From assembly GCA_030770535.1 (NCBI GenBank), contig JASVEC010000003.1, positions 1,674,001 to 1,738,000 on the forward strand: 64,000 nucleotides of DNA, written 5' to 3'. The notes under the pieces are model-generated. The model was not told the DNA's origin. It worked only from the letters and a program-made list of their open reading frames with translations, and searched no databases. The stretch is from Batkoa obscura. Taxonomy: Eukaryota; Entomophthoromycota; Entomophthoromycetes; Entomophthorales; Batkoaceae. A program made the position numbers and the translations under genes. This document shows positions 22,577 through 33,580 of this stretch, piece by piece; position 1 is the first letter of the stretch, and each line of letters begins with the position of its first letter.

Positions 22577-22741
22577 TAATACTTCTTAATTTTACACTGA
22601 ATAAAGAATGGTAAAAATAGTGAAAATAAGCGTTCCCATATTAAAATCTATGATTGTTTATTAAAAAGTTGTTATTTTTTATGACAGCAAAAGGCAAAAG
22701 TAGTATTAAACTTTGAAATTTTATTTATAACTAGCTATCAT

Positions 22742-23696
22742 TTAGCTAAAAAAAGCTTGTTTAACGTACTCCTTGACTGACAAAAACTTGAAATTAGGTA
22801 AAAGGTGGTTTGAATTCCCTTTGAGGTACACATCACCGTTGTCGATATCTCTTCCAAATAAATAAGAAATTGATGCAAAGAAATCAGTATTTTTGTCATT
22901 GATCACTTTATTGACTTCTTCAATTGGGATTTTCTCAACCTTGAATGGCTTACCACTAACTTCAGAAATATCCTTGAATATCTTATTCATAGTAGTATTC
23001 TCCCCAACAATGTCAACAAACTGATTTTTAACTTCAGGCAAGAAATATGTTTGGGCAACAAACCTACCAACATCATTTATACTAGTAACAGTAAGCTTTG
23101 TATCCCCACTCCCAACAATTTTAGCTTCATGGTTGCCCACGCTTATAGCAAATAGATCCGATAACAAATGCTCAATAAAAAATCCATTATTATAATATAT
23201 ATAATCAAGTCCAGAGCTTTCAAGGTGCTTTCTAACGGCCCATTTTGGGGAGGTGAATGGGTTTTCAACTCTAAAATAATTTAAACTAACCATTTGGCTT
23301 ATGCGTATTAATTCAAACTTACCCTTCTACTTCGGCCCCAAATTCGGATGGGATAAAGAGCTTTATCTTTGATTTGACAGAAGCATCAATCAAATTGTTA
23401 TTTACCAGTACAAAATCCGAAGTACTTAATGTTGATATTACTACGTCAATGCTCTCTAATGCTTCCACGAGGCTTTCTTGAGAGTTATAATCGATCTCTA
23501 CGAGCTCTCCACCAGCTTGGACGTATTTTTCTTTTAACTCTTTTTTGGTATCTTCTCCGCTTGAGGCTCGAGTTAAGATCCTTACTTTAATGTCCTTGTT
23601 TTTTAAAAGCTCCTCTGTGATGCTACGACCTATTTCACCAGTTCCACCAGCAATTGCGACTCTTTGGTATTCTTTTGGAATTGTTAAAGTTGACAT
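22742..23696 (-). CDS. NmrA-like / isoflavone-reductase-like NAD(P)-binding protein, copy 2
   Basis: Exons complement(22742..23270, 23323..23696), about 300 residues, with exon sizes (374 and 529 bases) identical to copy 1. Rossmann motif VAIAGGTGEIGRSITEE; LFIPSEFGAEVEG is closer to the family consensus than copy 1's LFIPSEFFSKVDG. Downstream both copies share NPFT.PK, KHLE.SGL.YIYYN and KIVG.G.TKL. Function as for copy 1: an NAD(P)-dependent reductase or redox sensor of unknown substrate. TATAAAAA lies about 70 bases upstream. Both copies look intact. Confidence 0.87.
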
Positions 23697-23765
23697 TGTT
23701 TAAAATAAATTGAACTTAAATTGTTTTTATGATTTTGAGTTTGCTTTTATTTTGTTTTTATTTTG

Positions 23766-23773
23766 TTTTTATA
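23766..23773 (-). promoter_or_regulatory. Candidate TATA box of NmrA-like copy 2
   Basis: TATAAAAA on the reverse strand, about 70 bases before the ATG at 23696. Confidence 0.35.
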
Positions 23774-25022
23774 GACTATTTTTAAAGATTTCGTCATACA
23801 GAAATATTATTCCAGAATTGTTCTAAGTTTAGTGACCCAAAGCTGACATTTATAAAATTATAGATTACCCATGGGTAAAACAATCCGAAAAGATTGATAT
23901 TACTAATAGAAAAGAATGAAAAAGCAAGTAAAGTTTGTAGATATACCTTAAAGCAAACTGATTGGATTTTTGTAGGTGGTAGCATATAATACTACTTTTT
24001 ATTCACATTTTATTGTTCAATGGGCAGGGAAGTGGAAAAAATTATCAGACAATAAAATTTAAAAACTAACTCCATAATTAGTAAATTTTATATAAAATCA
24101 TAAGGTGATGCTATTTGTTTATAATTCTGTCCTTGAAGTTTCAATGCTACTATAATAAACACTACCTACTTAATCTAATTGTCTTTCCCACATTTTTAAT
24201 AAATTTGTTGTACCTCGGTTATATTAAAAGTTCACAAAAGAGTTTAATTCCTTTTGATATGTTATTACTTTATCTCAATATACCCAGTTTCTTTCTAATT
24301 TGCTGTATTTTTTAAATTATCAGGTCTTACAAGCTATTTATTCATTTCTTCAAGTCCGGTCATTCTGACAATGAGAAATACAATTCAATATGAATTTCCT
24401 TTACGATTTTTTAAGTTTACACTATCTCAGTTAAAATTCGTGTTTTCAGGCCCGAGAAAGATGTGTTTTTTTTATAAATAATCGATCTTTTCATTAGCTC
24501 TTTTAAGTATATGCTTCTTATAATAGAATTAAGCTTCATAATGTCAATTTTTGACTTTACAAACTCTTTCTTTATTAATCAGTAATATACTATAATTATA
24601 AAAGAGCTTTCTAATCATTTTTCCTATATTTTGATATATATTGATAAGCTTATTAGAATTTAATTATTATATATACTACTGCCTGTGTTCTAGTTTAACC
24701 AGTTTTAAAGAGCTAAGATCAGTAGCTCGTTTTGCGGGAAATATACTTTTGTAAATTAAACTAAAATGATAAAACTTAAGTAGTTTCAAAGGTGCAATTG
24801 CGCTTAACGTTAGATCGTTCCAAAAACCTTTAAGGACCAGGATTATTCCTCTTTAGTAGTAAAGATATTTTAGCTACATATTTCATCAAGTTAACTTTCC
24901 AATAGTCTTAAGAAGCTCGTTGTTTAACAAGCTTTTAAGATGTTTATGGTATTTTATGTTTTTGCCATAAATTGGTATTTTCTATTTCTTTACTGGCACT
25001 TCCACTTATATATCTAATATAT

Positions 25023-25118
25023 GGTGTGTTTTTCTGGTTTTATCACTTTTTTCATTTTTTAAGCACTATTTGAGTGGAAAGATTGTTAGTAAAACTCTTA
25101 AACAAAAAATACATCCCC
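25023..25118 (-). mobile_element. MITE copy 6
   Basis: Reverse orientation; ends GGTGTG / ACATCCCC. Flanked by ATAT at 25019-25022 and 25119-25122. Confidence 0.88.
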
Positions 25119-25450
25119 ATATCGTGATGCTTTATGCTTTGATTAATTATTACTAATATTAGCTTTACCATATGAAAATGAAACGAACATAAGTAATTAC
25201 AAGGATATCCAATTATGAAATGATAAAATAACTATAGCCAATTAGAAGGCCAAAGTTATATCCTCCCTTGAAAAATAAATGCTGGATCAATTAATTTTTA
25301 TCCAATCAACTGGCATTTTATGACTTCAAACCTATTTAATAGGAACGACAAACCTATTAACAACCACAAAAATCATCTAAGAGTTAGGGCATAGTACTAC
25401 CAAATTCTATTTATTCAGTTTATATTTATCAATCTTTTATCAATTTAAAA

Positions 25451-26845
25451 ATGCCTTCACCACCAAAACCATGGGAAACTAAAGGTAATAGCGCACAAGC
25501 ATCTTTTAATACAAATGTTGGGTCCAGTTCAAGCAACACTCCTTTCCCTCCAACTGATTCTTCAGCTAATTCAGCCCAACCCCCTTTGCCATCAAGGCCT
25601 GATTTTGGTTCAAGTACAACTTCTAATATGGGTTTAGGTAATAATACAAGTTCATACGGTTTAGGAAGTTCTAGTTATGGTTCAGGGTATGGAAGTGGAT
25701 ACGGTTCAGGTTATGGTTCGATGTATGGAAGTAGCTACGGTAGTGGGTATGGAGGTGGAATGGGGTCAATGTATGGCTCAGGATATGGAAGTGGGTATGG
25801 CTCAAGTTACGGATCAGGTTATGGGTCAATGTATGGAAGTGGTTATGGTAGTGGAATGGGGTCAATGTATGGTGGAATGGGAGGATATGGAATGAACAGA
25901 TATGGGCCTTATAATCGTATGGGAATGAATGGAGGCAGAATGGGGGCTGAAGACCCCTCCTTTGCTCACCAAATGCAACTTTCAACACAATCTACGTTTC
26001 AGCTTTTAGAAAGAGTTGTTGGTACCTTTGGAGGTATTGCACAGATGTTAGAATCCACTTATTTTGCCACACATTCTTCTTTTATGGCTATGGTAGGAGT
26101 TGCTGACCACTTTGGTATGCTTAGAAACTCACTTGCACAAATGTTCTCATTATTTGCAATTTATCGTAGCGCTCGTAATTTCCTTTATCGTTTAGTAGGA
26201 AAAAGACCACCTATTAGCCCAAATGAAATTAGCACTAAAGAGTTTAAGAAATTCTCTGAAAAACCAAAGTATTCTTTTAGACCTTTCCTCATGTTTTTAG
26301 GGTTGGTGTTTGGCGTTCCTTATCTTTTACACTTATTTATGAAATCTATGGCTAGACGCATGGCTAAAAAACAACAAGAGTTATTGAAGAGCCAAGGCCT
26401 GATAGGTCCAAACGGTATGCCACAACAAACTTTTGAATTTGCTAAAGCCAGTTATGACTTTAAAGGTCAAAATCCTAATGAGTTAAACTTTGCTAAAGAT
26501 GATCTTATTGCAATTTTATCTAAAGGCTCCCCAACCAACACTAACGCCGCAGCTCCACAATGGTGGCAAGGTCGTACAAGAGACGGAAAGGTTGGTATGT
26601 TCCCAAGTAATTTTGTAGAAATTTTGGAAAAGAAAATTGATATGACATCAAACCCCAATTTAAATAATGCAAGCTTAAATTTAGGACAAACTCAATTCCA
26701 AGTAAATCCTATGATAAATAACTCAATGGGCTCTATGATGAATACTTCAACAATGTATCCTAATCCTGCAACAGCTAGTAATCAAATGCCATTCTCTACT
26801 CCATTCCAGAGTTCCACTTTTGATCCACCTCCACCTATTGTATGA
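25451..26845 (+). CDS. PEX13: Peroxin Pex13, docking component of peroxisomal import
   Basis: Peroxisomal membrane docking protein for the PTS1/PTS2 receptors. Single exon, 464 residues. The N-terminus MPSPPKPWE carries the PPKPWE motif typical of Pex13. Residues about 67-153 are an exceptionally regular Tyr/Gly/Ser repeat (YGSGYGSGYG type). A conserved membrane-associated helical region follows (FQLLERVVGTFGGIAQMLEST, then ARNFLYRLVGKRPP, then the TM near RPFLMFLGLVFGVPYLLHLF), and then a C-terminal SH3 domain, about 328-393 (FAKASYDFKGQNPNELNF ... WWQGRTRDGKVGMFPSNFVE), that binds Pex14/Pex5. The YG region is known in yeast and human Pex13 to form a selective meshwork. An ordinary single-copy housekeeping gene. 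Confidence 0.95.
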   Translation: MPSPPKPWETKGNSAQASFNTNVGSSSSNTPFPPTDSSANSAQPPLPSRPDFGSSTTSNMGLGNNTSSYGLGSSSYGSGYGSGYGSGYGSMYGSSYGSGYGGGMGSMYGSGYGSGYGSSYGSGYGSMYGSGYGSGMGSMYGGMGGYGMNRYGPYNRMGMNGGRMGAEDPSFAHQMQLSTQSTFQLLERVVGTFGGIAQMLESTYFATHSSFMAMVGVADHFGMLRNSLAQMFSLFAIYRSARNFLYRLVGKRPPISPNEISTKEFKKFSEKPKYSFRPFLMFLGLVFGVPYLLHLFMKSMARRMAKKQQELLKSQGLIGPNGMPQQTFEFAKASYDFKGQNPNELNFAKDDLIAILSKGSPTNTNAAAPQWWQGRTRDGKVGMFPSNFVEILEKKIDMTSNPNLNNASLNLGQTQFQVNPMINNSMGSMMNTSTMYPNPATASNQMPFSTPFQSSTFDPPPPIV

Positions 26846-27334
26846 TTTCATGAATTCTATATTTAACCATAATTTTAGTTTCTATTCAAATATCTCGCTT
26901 TTTCAATTTCTTCATTTAAATGTAATGTATTCCACTATATTATTAAAAAATAAACATACTAAACTGTTATTGTTATTTTGTTTTGTAAATACAAATACAC
27001 ATTCCTTTTACTCAAAATTATATAGTATATGGGGATATGTTTTTGTGTTTAAGAATTTTACTACTAATTTTCACTCAAATAGCTATTAAAAGGTAGAAGA
27101 AGTGATAAAGCTAAAAAAACATCCCTATATGTAAATATATGATGCTTAAGAATTTGTTAGATATTCTAATTTATAATGAAACATGTATTTAGTCGTAGAT
27201 TTTAATTTCCTCATCAACTTAGTTTATTTTTTAATTGTTAAATATCCTTAAGTTACAACTAACACATTATTTGAATGGCTCAACGTAATATCATGCATTA
27301 AACAGAATGGTCCTATTTAAATTAAATAAACGAT
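26846..27334. other. Intergenic between convergent genes
   Basis: Spacer between PEX13 and the LAMTOR4-like gene with one MITE (27031-27126). Nothing else seen. Confidence 0.6.
27031..27126 (+). mobile_element. MITE copy 7
   Basis: Ends GGGGATAT / ACATCCCT. The interior is more diverged (core reads TTTTCACTCAAATAGC). Flanked by ATAT at 27027-27030 and 27127-27130. Confidence 0.85.
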
Positions 27335-27726
27335 TTATTTTGTTAATGACTTTTTAACTCCGTAAATTTTGGAATTAAAAACAGCAAACCCAATTTCGGA
27401 GTCACTATAACCAACTAAAAGAACATTAAATAAAGCAGTAACGAGAAATAAATAAATTAAATACTTGTTATCTTTTCAAACGTTTCTGGGTTTTCACTTT
27501 TTGTAATAAGTTGGTTTACATCTTGAATTAAATTATATATCGTTTTTGTATAACTATTCTCATTGTTTGGATGGGTATCTTGACACTCACCATTGCTCTT
27601 TAAATATAAATCAATTATTCAAAACTAGGCTATAATACTTACTAATAGCAGGTTGCCTTCTTTATCAATAGAAATCGACCCTGAGTGGCCATGAATATTC
27701 GATAACTTTTCAAACGTGGGATCCAT
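27335..27726 (-). CDS. LAMTOR4-like Ragulator subunit (roadblock-like fold)
   Basis: Small three-exon gene too fragmented for simple frame searches: complement(27335..27414, 27465..27597, 27643..27726), 98 residues; human LAMTOR4 has 99. The pattern follows LAMTOR4: an N-terminal strand region ending GSISIDKEGNLLLSNGE (compare the LVLSEGAVLASSGDLEND region of the human protein), a middle helix (YNLIQDVNQLI), then strands IGYSDSEIGFAVFNSKIYGVKK, like the human VTVSGQRVFVVKR end. Its role would be to scaffold Rag GTPases on the vacuole for TORC1 control. The call rests on remembered family pattern and length, so it is moderate; another small roadblock-type protein is possible. Confidence 0.6.
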
Positions 27727-28261
27727 TTTTTGTATAAAGCATTCTTCAATTAAATAGTTTCATTCCTAGTTTGGTTTGTATCATTGCAAAAATGACTTTA
27801 TTGCAAAAAGCATCCATTTATAAAGTTCGATTTTATTTTCACTTTTGGCTTGGTTTACTAATTATATTTTTATTTTATGTTCATTGATCTAGATATTGAA
27901 GCAATTTGACAATTAAGTCAACTTTAATTTTATAATGATTTGTAAGTACAATAAAATTTATGGTAAAGGGGCTAAGAATAATAGCAATTTATTAATACAA
28001 CATGTTATTATTTACAGTTCTTATAGTTAATTTATTGTTAATCGAAAATTTACTAATATTCAAAACTTGAAATAAATATTAAAAAATTAATACAGTCATA
28101 TTTTAAATTACATATCAGTTTTTAAAAAAATAAAAAATAAATGTCTATTATATTAAGAACGGTTTTATTTATAGTTTGAGGCATGCTACTTATACAAAGT
28201 GAATTATAAAGATTATAAATGACAAGGAAGAGCATCAATTTAGCTTAGATACTTTGAAATA
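27727..28261. other. Intergenic, nothing recognised
   Basis: A 535-base AT-rich spacer between the LAMTOR4-like start and the 3' end of the GPCR gene. Confidence 0.6.
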
Positions 28262-29459
28262 TTAATTATATGGTTTCTTGACAGCTTCAACTACCGTTTT
28301 CCCAATTGTTGAAACTGAGCTTAACGAGTTACCAAAGGCAGGGTCTTCATTACTTGAATATACTATATCGGCTTGTCGAGGATTTGAGTTATCAGATACA
28401 AAGATTTGTAATGAATCGGTGTCTGCATCAGCCCTTCTATTGACTCTATTATTAAACATATTTAATGCAGTTGCATCATCTTTGTTTAAATTTGAACCCA
28501 TAAACCCATTATCTGCCATAGTAACTCCATCTGGGTTGTTTTTCTTCTTAATTAAAACTGTAATCTGGAAGAAAGCATATAACAAAAAGTAATTGAAGCC
28601 CCTTAGTCCAGAAAAGATTCCTTGGTACATATTTAATCCAAAACTCTCGGAGTCGTATATCATTGAGTGTACCCTGTTACAAGTACTTGGAATCCAAGTG
28701 ATTAAGAATAATAACAAACACAAAGTTGCTGCTCTTGAAAATGAGTATTTTGAATAAGCTGTCATTTTATCAAAATCGGAATATCTATATGTCCATATCC
28801 TCTTTGCAATCATTGAATAATTAAACAAAGTATAAAGAAAAGCCAGCCATAAAGGTACAAAATGGACTATTAACTGAATATAATAGTATTTCTTGGGGAT
28901 CCAGCACCTATAAAATGGCGATTAATTCTAACTCAACATGTATTATATTCACTTACCAAAGCTTCGTAGCAGAATAAACTTTTGGTTCAAAATTAACAAA
29001 CATTAATGGTATTAAAGCGACGACAAATGGAAGTAAGATACACATCATCCAATCGTATTTTTGTATCTTTATTAATTGCATCATGGTCCATCTTTTATAA
29101 AATAATAGAAATAAATATAAAGATAAGACCAAAGACCATAAAATATGGGATAGATTTCCAAACTGCACAAAGAAAGCCTGAGTTTGGCATAATGCATCAT
29201 CTTTCGCAACTGTTTCTCTATTAAAAAGTTAAAACAAAGTACTTAAATACATATCATAGTTTTACATTGGTATAGCTTTAAAGGAAGATGTAAATAAATC
29301 AGAAAATGCCATAAATACAAGTATCCTAGATACTATAGTCTGTGGCTTCCTAATTATAAAATGATGTCCTATTACTAAGACAGCGCCTAAAATTGAAAGT
29401 GAAATGCATATAGTGTTCGTTAGTCCAAGGGTGTCCATTTCTTTTTTTGTAAAATCCAT
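28262..29459 (-). CDS. Seven-TM G-protein-coupled receptor, cAMP-receptor-like
   Basis: Exons complement(28262..28907, 28957..29217, 29266..29459), about 366 residues. Seven hydrophobic segments: TM1 ICISLSILGAVLVIGHHFII, TM2 after VSRILVFMAFSDLF, a Cys-bearing loop DALCQTQAFFVQFGN leading to TM3, TM4 in WMMCILLPFVVALIPLMF, TM5 in YIQLIVHFVPLWLAFLYTLF, TM6 with LLLFLITWIPS, and TM7 in GIFSGLRGFNYFLLYAFF. The S/D-L-F after TM2, FG.L..ILW in TM3 and WIP(S)..NR in TM6 fit the fungal/Dictyostelium cAMP-receptor-like class. The C-terminal tail is hydrophilic. An in-frame ATG at 29492 would add eleven residues; I prefer 29459 because it gives the shorter extracellular N-terminus. The ligand is unknown. 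Confidence 0.82.
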
Positions 29460-30779
29460 TGAAAAATGATAAAAGTGAGAAAGAAATAACAAAACTTGTT
29501 AATGTACAAATTGATAATATATAATATTTTTTTACTTAAGAATATATGGTTTTTAAGAATAATCTTAGTTAATAGTTTTGGTAAGGTTCAACAATGATTA
29601 ATGTGTTTACCCATAAAGCTTTGCTTTTTTTACAAGTTACTTTTTTTGGTAGTTGTTAATCAGCTAGTTTTCATTTTATGATCGCTTGATACCGAATGAC
29701 AATAATCATTTGTTCAGTTAAAAAATCAAATAGATTGCTTTACTCATCATTTCGGCACAAGCTTTTTTAATAAATTAATAGCAGTAATAAGGAGGAGCTA
29801 GGGTAATTATAAGCTTACTGTAAGTGTAATTGAAATAAAATTTGTAATTGAGGTGTTGATTATTTTAATTATACTGTTATTTGTTGAAAAAATAATTTAT
29901 TCATTATTCAATGAGTCTTATCCTAACTTAATTTTAAGGTATAAGAGAATATCATACTCAAGGTAATGAATAATTTTTCATTAAAACTGGTATATAAAAC
30001 CTTATATTAACTAAGCCAATTTGAAATAGTGTAAAAAATTATTTAAAAGGTAATAACATTTTAGAGAAATATTTTACTGAAAGCATTTTAGTGTATGTGT
30101 TTATTAACGAACTTTACAATAAGACAGGACTTTAAAAGATATGAAAGAAACAAATCAAAGTCTATTTTATAATAGATGACTTTTGTTATGAATAAAATAT
30201 TATTGAAAATTATACATAAAAATTATAACGCTTTTGAATATAATAAGTTAATTGGGCTTTAGTATTAAACCAGAGGTTGAATCTCTTTAGAATTTTTTAA
30301 GGTTCTGATATTAAATAATAATAATAACTTACAGTGTGGTCACTTTGAGTGTATCTCCTGAAGTCGAAACGAGTTAATATTTTTAAAATAAAATCATTTG
30401 TGTATCATATAATAAATTAATAATAAATTCTTGGATTACTAAATTAGAGTTTTTATGTCTAATTACTTTAAATAATAATCAAACCGGCTTAGAGCATAAA
30501 TTGAAAATAATTAAAAATATAGGAATGTCCAAATTGGTTTCAGAATTTAGTTAAAAATTAATCCTAATTTTAAGCTTTTAAATTTGTAAGTCCTTAATAT
30601 ATGATTAGTTAAACTTAAAAAGCTTAAAATTAAATATAAAAATTTAACTTAAATGGCTTATTTTAATTGTTTTTATCAGATGTTTAATAGATATATTATA
30701 TACAAATATATAGTTATTTGACTTTACTTTTTATTAAAATAAAAACAAAATCCAAGCTTTTACAATTAAACTTTGAAAT
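29460..30779. other. Intergenic, nothing recognised
   Basis: 1.3 kb AT-rich DNA leading into the LTR fossils. No gene, RNA or MITE seen. Confidence 0.6.
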
Positions 30780-31236
30780 TGTGAAAGTTGGTACTCTGGT
30801 AGGAGTTAAAAGCAGCTCTTGGTTGATTAACTTGCCTTGAGTCGAACGGTCTTAGTTTATATAACTAAAATAGACTTAAATTAATAGGAATAATACGTAA
30901 TAAGTTACGAACTATGTAAAACAAATAGAATATAAAATACTACTGTAAAATCTACCTAAGATGTTGTCAGAAAGACTTAGTGGCTTTATTAATAATACGA
31001 TATCAGGGAGTAATTCAGTTAAAAAGCCTCGAGTTATCATATTGAAGAATCTCTTTTATATTCTTTGCAACGTGAAGTTAGAAATTCTCACAGCAAATCA
31101 AAACAAGAAACTTTGGATTGATTATACCACATTATTCACGGTCAAATTGATTACAAGACTACCACTAGCTTTGTAAACAAGTTAAATCATTATTATCTTA
31201 TAATTAATCCGAGAGCTGATAAACCAATATTTCACA
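30780..31236 (+). mobile_element. LTR fossil A (solo-like long terminal repeat)
   Basis: About 457 bp, beginning TGTGAAAGTTGGTACT and ending ATATTTCACA (TG...CA with short inverted ends TGTGAAA/TTTCACA), the layout of a retrotransposon LTR. Clearly homologous along its length to LTR fossil B and, inverted, to C. Superfamily (Ty1 or Ty3 type) not determinable from the LTR. Old: many differences between copies. Confidence 0.75.
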
Positions 31237-31238
31237 GA

Positions 31239-31699
31239 TGTGAAAGTTGATACTTAGTGGTCGAAGTTAAAAGCTACTCTCGCTTAATTAACTTGTCTTG
31301 AGTCGAAGGGTCTTAGTTTATGTAACTAAGATAGACTTAACTTAATAGAAATAGTACGTAATAAGCTACGAATTATGTAAACAAATACAATGGAAGATAC
31401 TGCCGTAAAATCTATATAAGATGTTGTCAGAAAGACTTAGTGACTTTATTAACGATACGTTATCAGGGAGTAATTCAATTAAAAAGCCTCGAGTTACCAT
31501 ATTGAAGAATCTCTTTTATACTCCAATAAGTATGGATATTAAAAGGAGATAATATTGTTTGCAATATGAAGTTAGAAATTCTCGCAGCAAATCAAAACAA
31601 GGGACTCTGGTTTGATTGTGTTTGAACTTGAGAATACAGCAACTTAAGTGATTGTTGTGTTATAATCAATCCGAGAGCTAAATAAAGCAATATTTCACA
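31239..31699 (+). mobile_element. LTR fossil B, head-to-tail with A
   Basis: About 461 bp, same ends (TGTGAAAG ... TTTCACA). It starts two bases after A ends, so two LTRs lie directly in tandem with no internal region between them. Diverged from A by substitutions and small length changes; broken and old. Confidence 0.75.
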
Positions 31700-31939
31700 C
31701 AGAAATGGAATTTTTAGAAATTTTAGTATAATAAGGAAAAGCACACTATGTAAACATTGTAATTCATTTACATCAATTTTAACAATTATTTATAATAACC
31801 CAGAGTTTATAGAATTTTATGATAAAACAAAAAATAGAAAAGAAATATTATTAAAATTTACTATTAATAATAATAAACTTAATCAAGTAATATATAAAGC
31901 TGGTATTTTAAAGGAAACAGGAAATAAAAACCAATAAAT

Positions 31940-32038
31940 GGGGGTGTTTTTTTTGGTTTCATTACTTTTTCCATTTTTTAAGCGCTATTTGAGCGGAAAG
32001 ATTGTTAGTAAAACTTTTAAACAAAAAAATACATACCC
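31940..32038 (-). mobile_element. MITE copy 8
   Basis: Reverse orientation, ends GGGGGTGT / ACATACCC. Flanked by AAAT at 31936-31939 and 32039-32042, another distinct duplication. Confidence 0.9.
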
Positions 32039-32712
32039 AAATAGCATTATTACCAATTATAGCTTTGATATATTTTTTGATGAATATAAAAGTTTTAGAT
32101 TTAATATAAGTAGAAATTAATATAGTTATTTAAAAACAATCAATAATAATGAAATATTAATATTATAATTTATTATTAAAAATATAAAAAAAATTAAAAA
32201 TGAGTAAATCAAAATTATTATACAATATTTATTAAATAATTCAATTATTTTATTAAAATTTAATAAAAAAAATAATATATAATAAATATTTTAGTAATTT
32301 AAAAGATAAAGTAGTAGTTAAGTCAATATTTTTTAAATATATACCAAATAATTTTAAAAATGCAGCAAAAAAAATAGATTTATATATTATATATGCTTAA
32401 TATACAATTAGAAAAAAGTTGAAAATAAAATAAATATAATGATAAAAAATAAAACAAAAATAAAAAAATCTTTTAGCAAAAAAAAAGTTATATAAATTAT
32501 ATAACTTTATACTAATAATCAAAAACCAGATTTAATAAAACTACTAAATAATTAAATAATAAAAACAAAACCAAATTTAATAAATTTAAACTATCATAGT
32601 AAACAAGCTATATTAATATTAGAATTTGATGTTTTATATTTAAAAAATAACAAAATAATAAGCAGCTTATTTTGATTATTTGTCTGAAATATTAAATTAT
32701 CATTCAGCATAT

Positions 32713-32811
32713 GGGGATGTATTTTTCTATTTAAGAATTTTACCAACAATCTTTCCATTCAAATAGCGCTTAAAAAATGGAAAAAGTGATGAAACCAAAA
32801 AAAACATCCCC
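32713..32811 (+). mobile_element. MITE copy 9
   Basis: Ends GGGGATGT / ACATCCCC, perfect terminal octamers. Flanked by ATAT at 32709-32712 and 32812-32815. Confidence 0.92.
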
Positions 32812-32960
32812 ATATACAAGAAACTATTTAATTAATTTAATATTTAAAAAGCTTTTATTTAAAGAGTTTATAAAAATAATATATAAACAGATACAAGAAA
32901 GCGTTTTAAATCCCAAAAGCTTTTACATTATATATTTAATAAAACTTATAAAGTAAACAG

Positions 32961-33580
32961 TGTGAAATATTGCTTTATCAGCTCTATAATTGATTATCAC
33001 ATAACAATCACTTAATTTGTTTACAAACTAGTTGTAGCCTTGTGTTCAATTTGACCGTGATTCATATGATATAATCAATTCAAAATTCCTCATTTAGATT
33101 TGCTGTGAGAACTCCTATTGCCTAGCCATGAAGAACTTATTGTCCACGTTTTAATATCCATACTTGGCAACTATAATAAGGAACAGCTGTTATCATGTCC
33201 CTTATATATAGCCACCAAGTTGGAGTATAAAGGAGACTACCCAACACAATAACTCGAGGCTTTTTAGTTGAATTATTCCCTGATATGGAGATGTTTTTTT
33301 GGCTTCATTATTTTTTCCATTTTTTAAGCGCTATTTGAGTGGAAAAATTATTAGTAAAATTCTTAAACAAAAAAATACATCCCCATATCGTACCATTAAT
33401 AAAGCTATTAAACCTTTCTGACAATGTCTTACGTAGATTTTACAGTAGTATTTTCTATTCTATTTATTTTACATAGTTCGTAGCTTATTGCACACTATTC
33501 CTATTAATTTAAGTCTATCTTAGTCACATAAACTAATATCTTTCGACTTACGATCAGTTAATTAATTTTAAAATTTGAGA
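32961..33580 (-). mobile_element. LTR fossil C, inverted, carrying a MITE insertion
   Basis: Reverse-orientation relative of LTR fossils A and B, starting TGTGAAATATTGCTTTATCAG and fading out near 33580. It shares the block around CTCGAGGCTTTTTA with A and B and contains a segment absent from A. A MITE (33287-33384) is inserted in it, so the LTR is older than that MITE. Broken and old. Confidence 0.7.
33287..33384 (-). mobile_element. MITE copy 10, inserted in LTR fossil C
   Basis: Ends GGAGATGT / ACATCCCC; flanked by ATAT at 33283-33286 and 33385-33388. The unoccupied counterpart is LTR fossil A near 31002-31010 (complement reads CTGATATCG), with a single ATAT. Confidence 0.95.

Larger units (their letters stand above)
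21734..22741. other. Intergenic between the two NmrA-like copies
   Basis: AT-rich spacer with one shortened MITE (22491-22576). No gene seen. Confidence 0.6.
23697..25450. other. Intergenic with one MITE copy
   Basis: 1.75 kb between the divergent NmrA-like copy 2 and PEX13. MITE at 25023-25118. A hydrophobic 66-codon frame at 24115 is ordinary for this base composition. No gene supported. Confidence 0.6.
31700..32960. mobile_element. Very AT-rich decayed DNA between LTR fossils
   Basis: Extremely AT-biased sequence, probably the eroded internal part of the LTR element or other old repeats; no domain can be named. Two MITE copies (31940-32038, 32713-32811) sit inside. Broken beyond recognition, and old. 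Confidence 0.4.

Noticed and set aside
25671-25988. 105-codon reverse frame rich in His/Thr
   Set aside because: Antisense of the Pex13 YG repeat.
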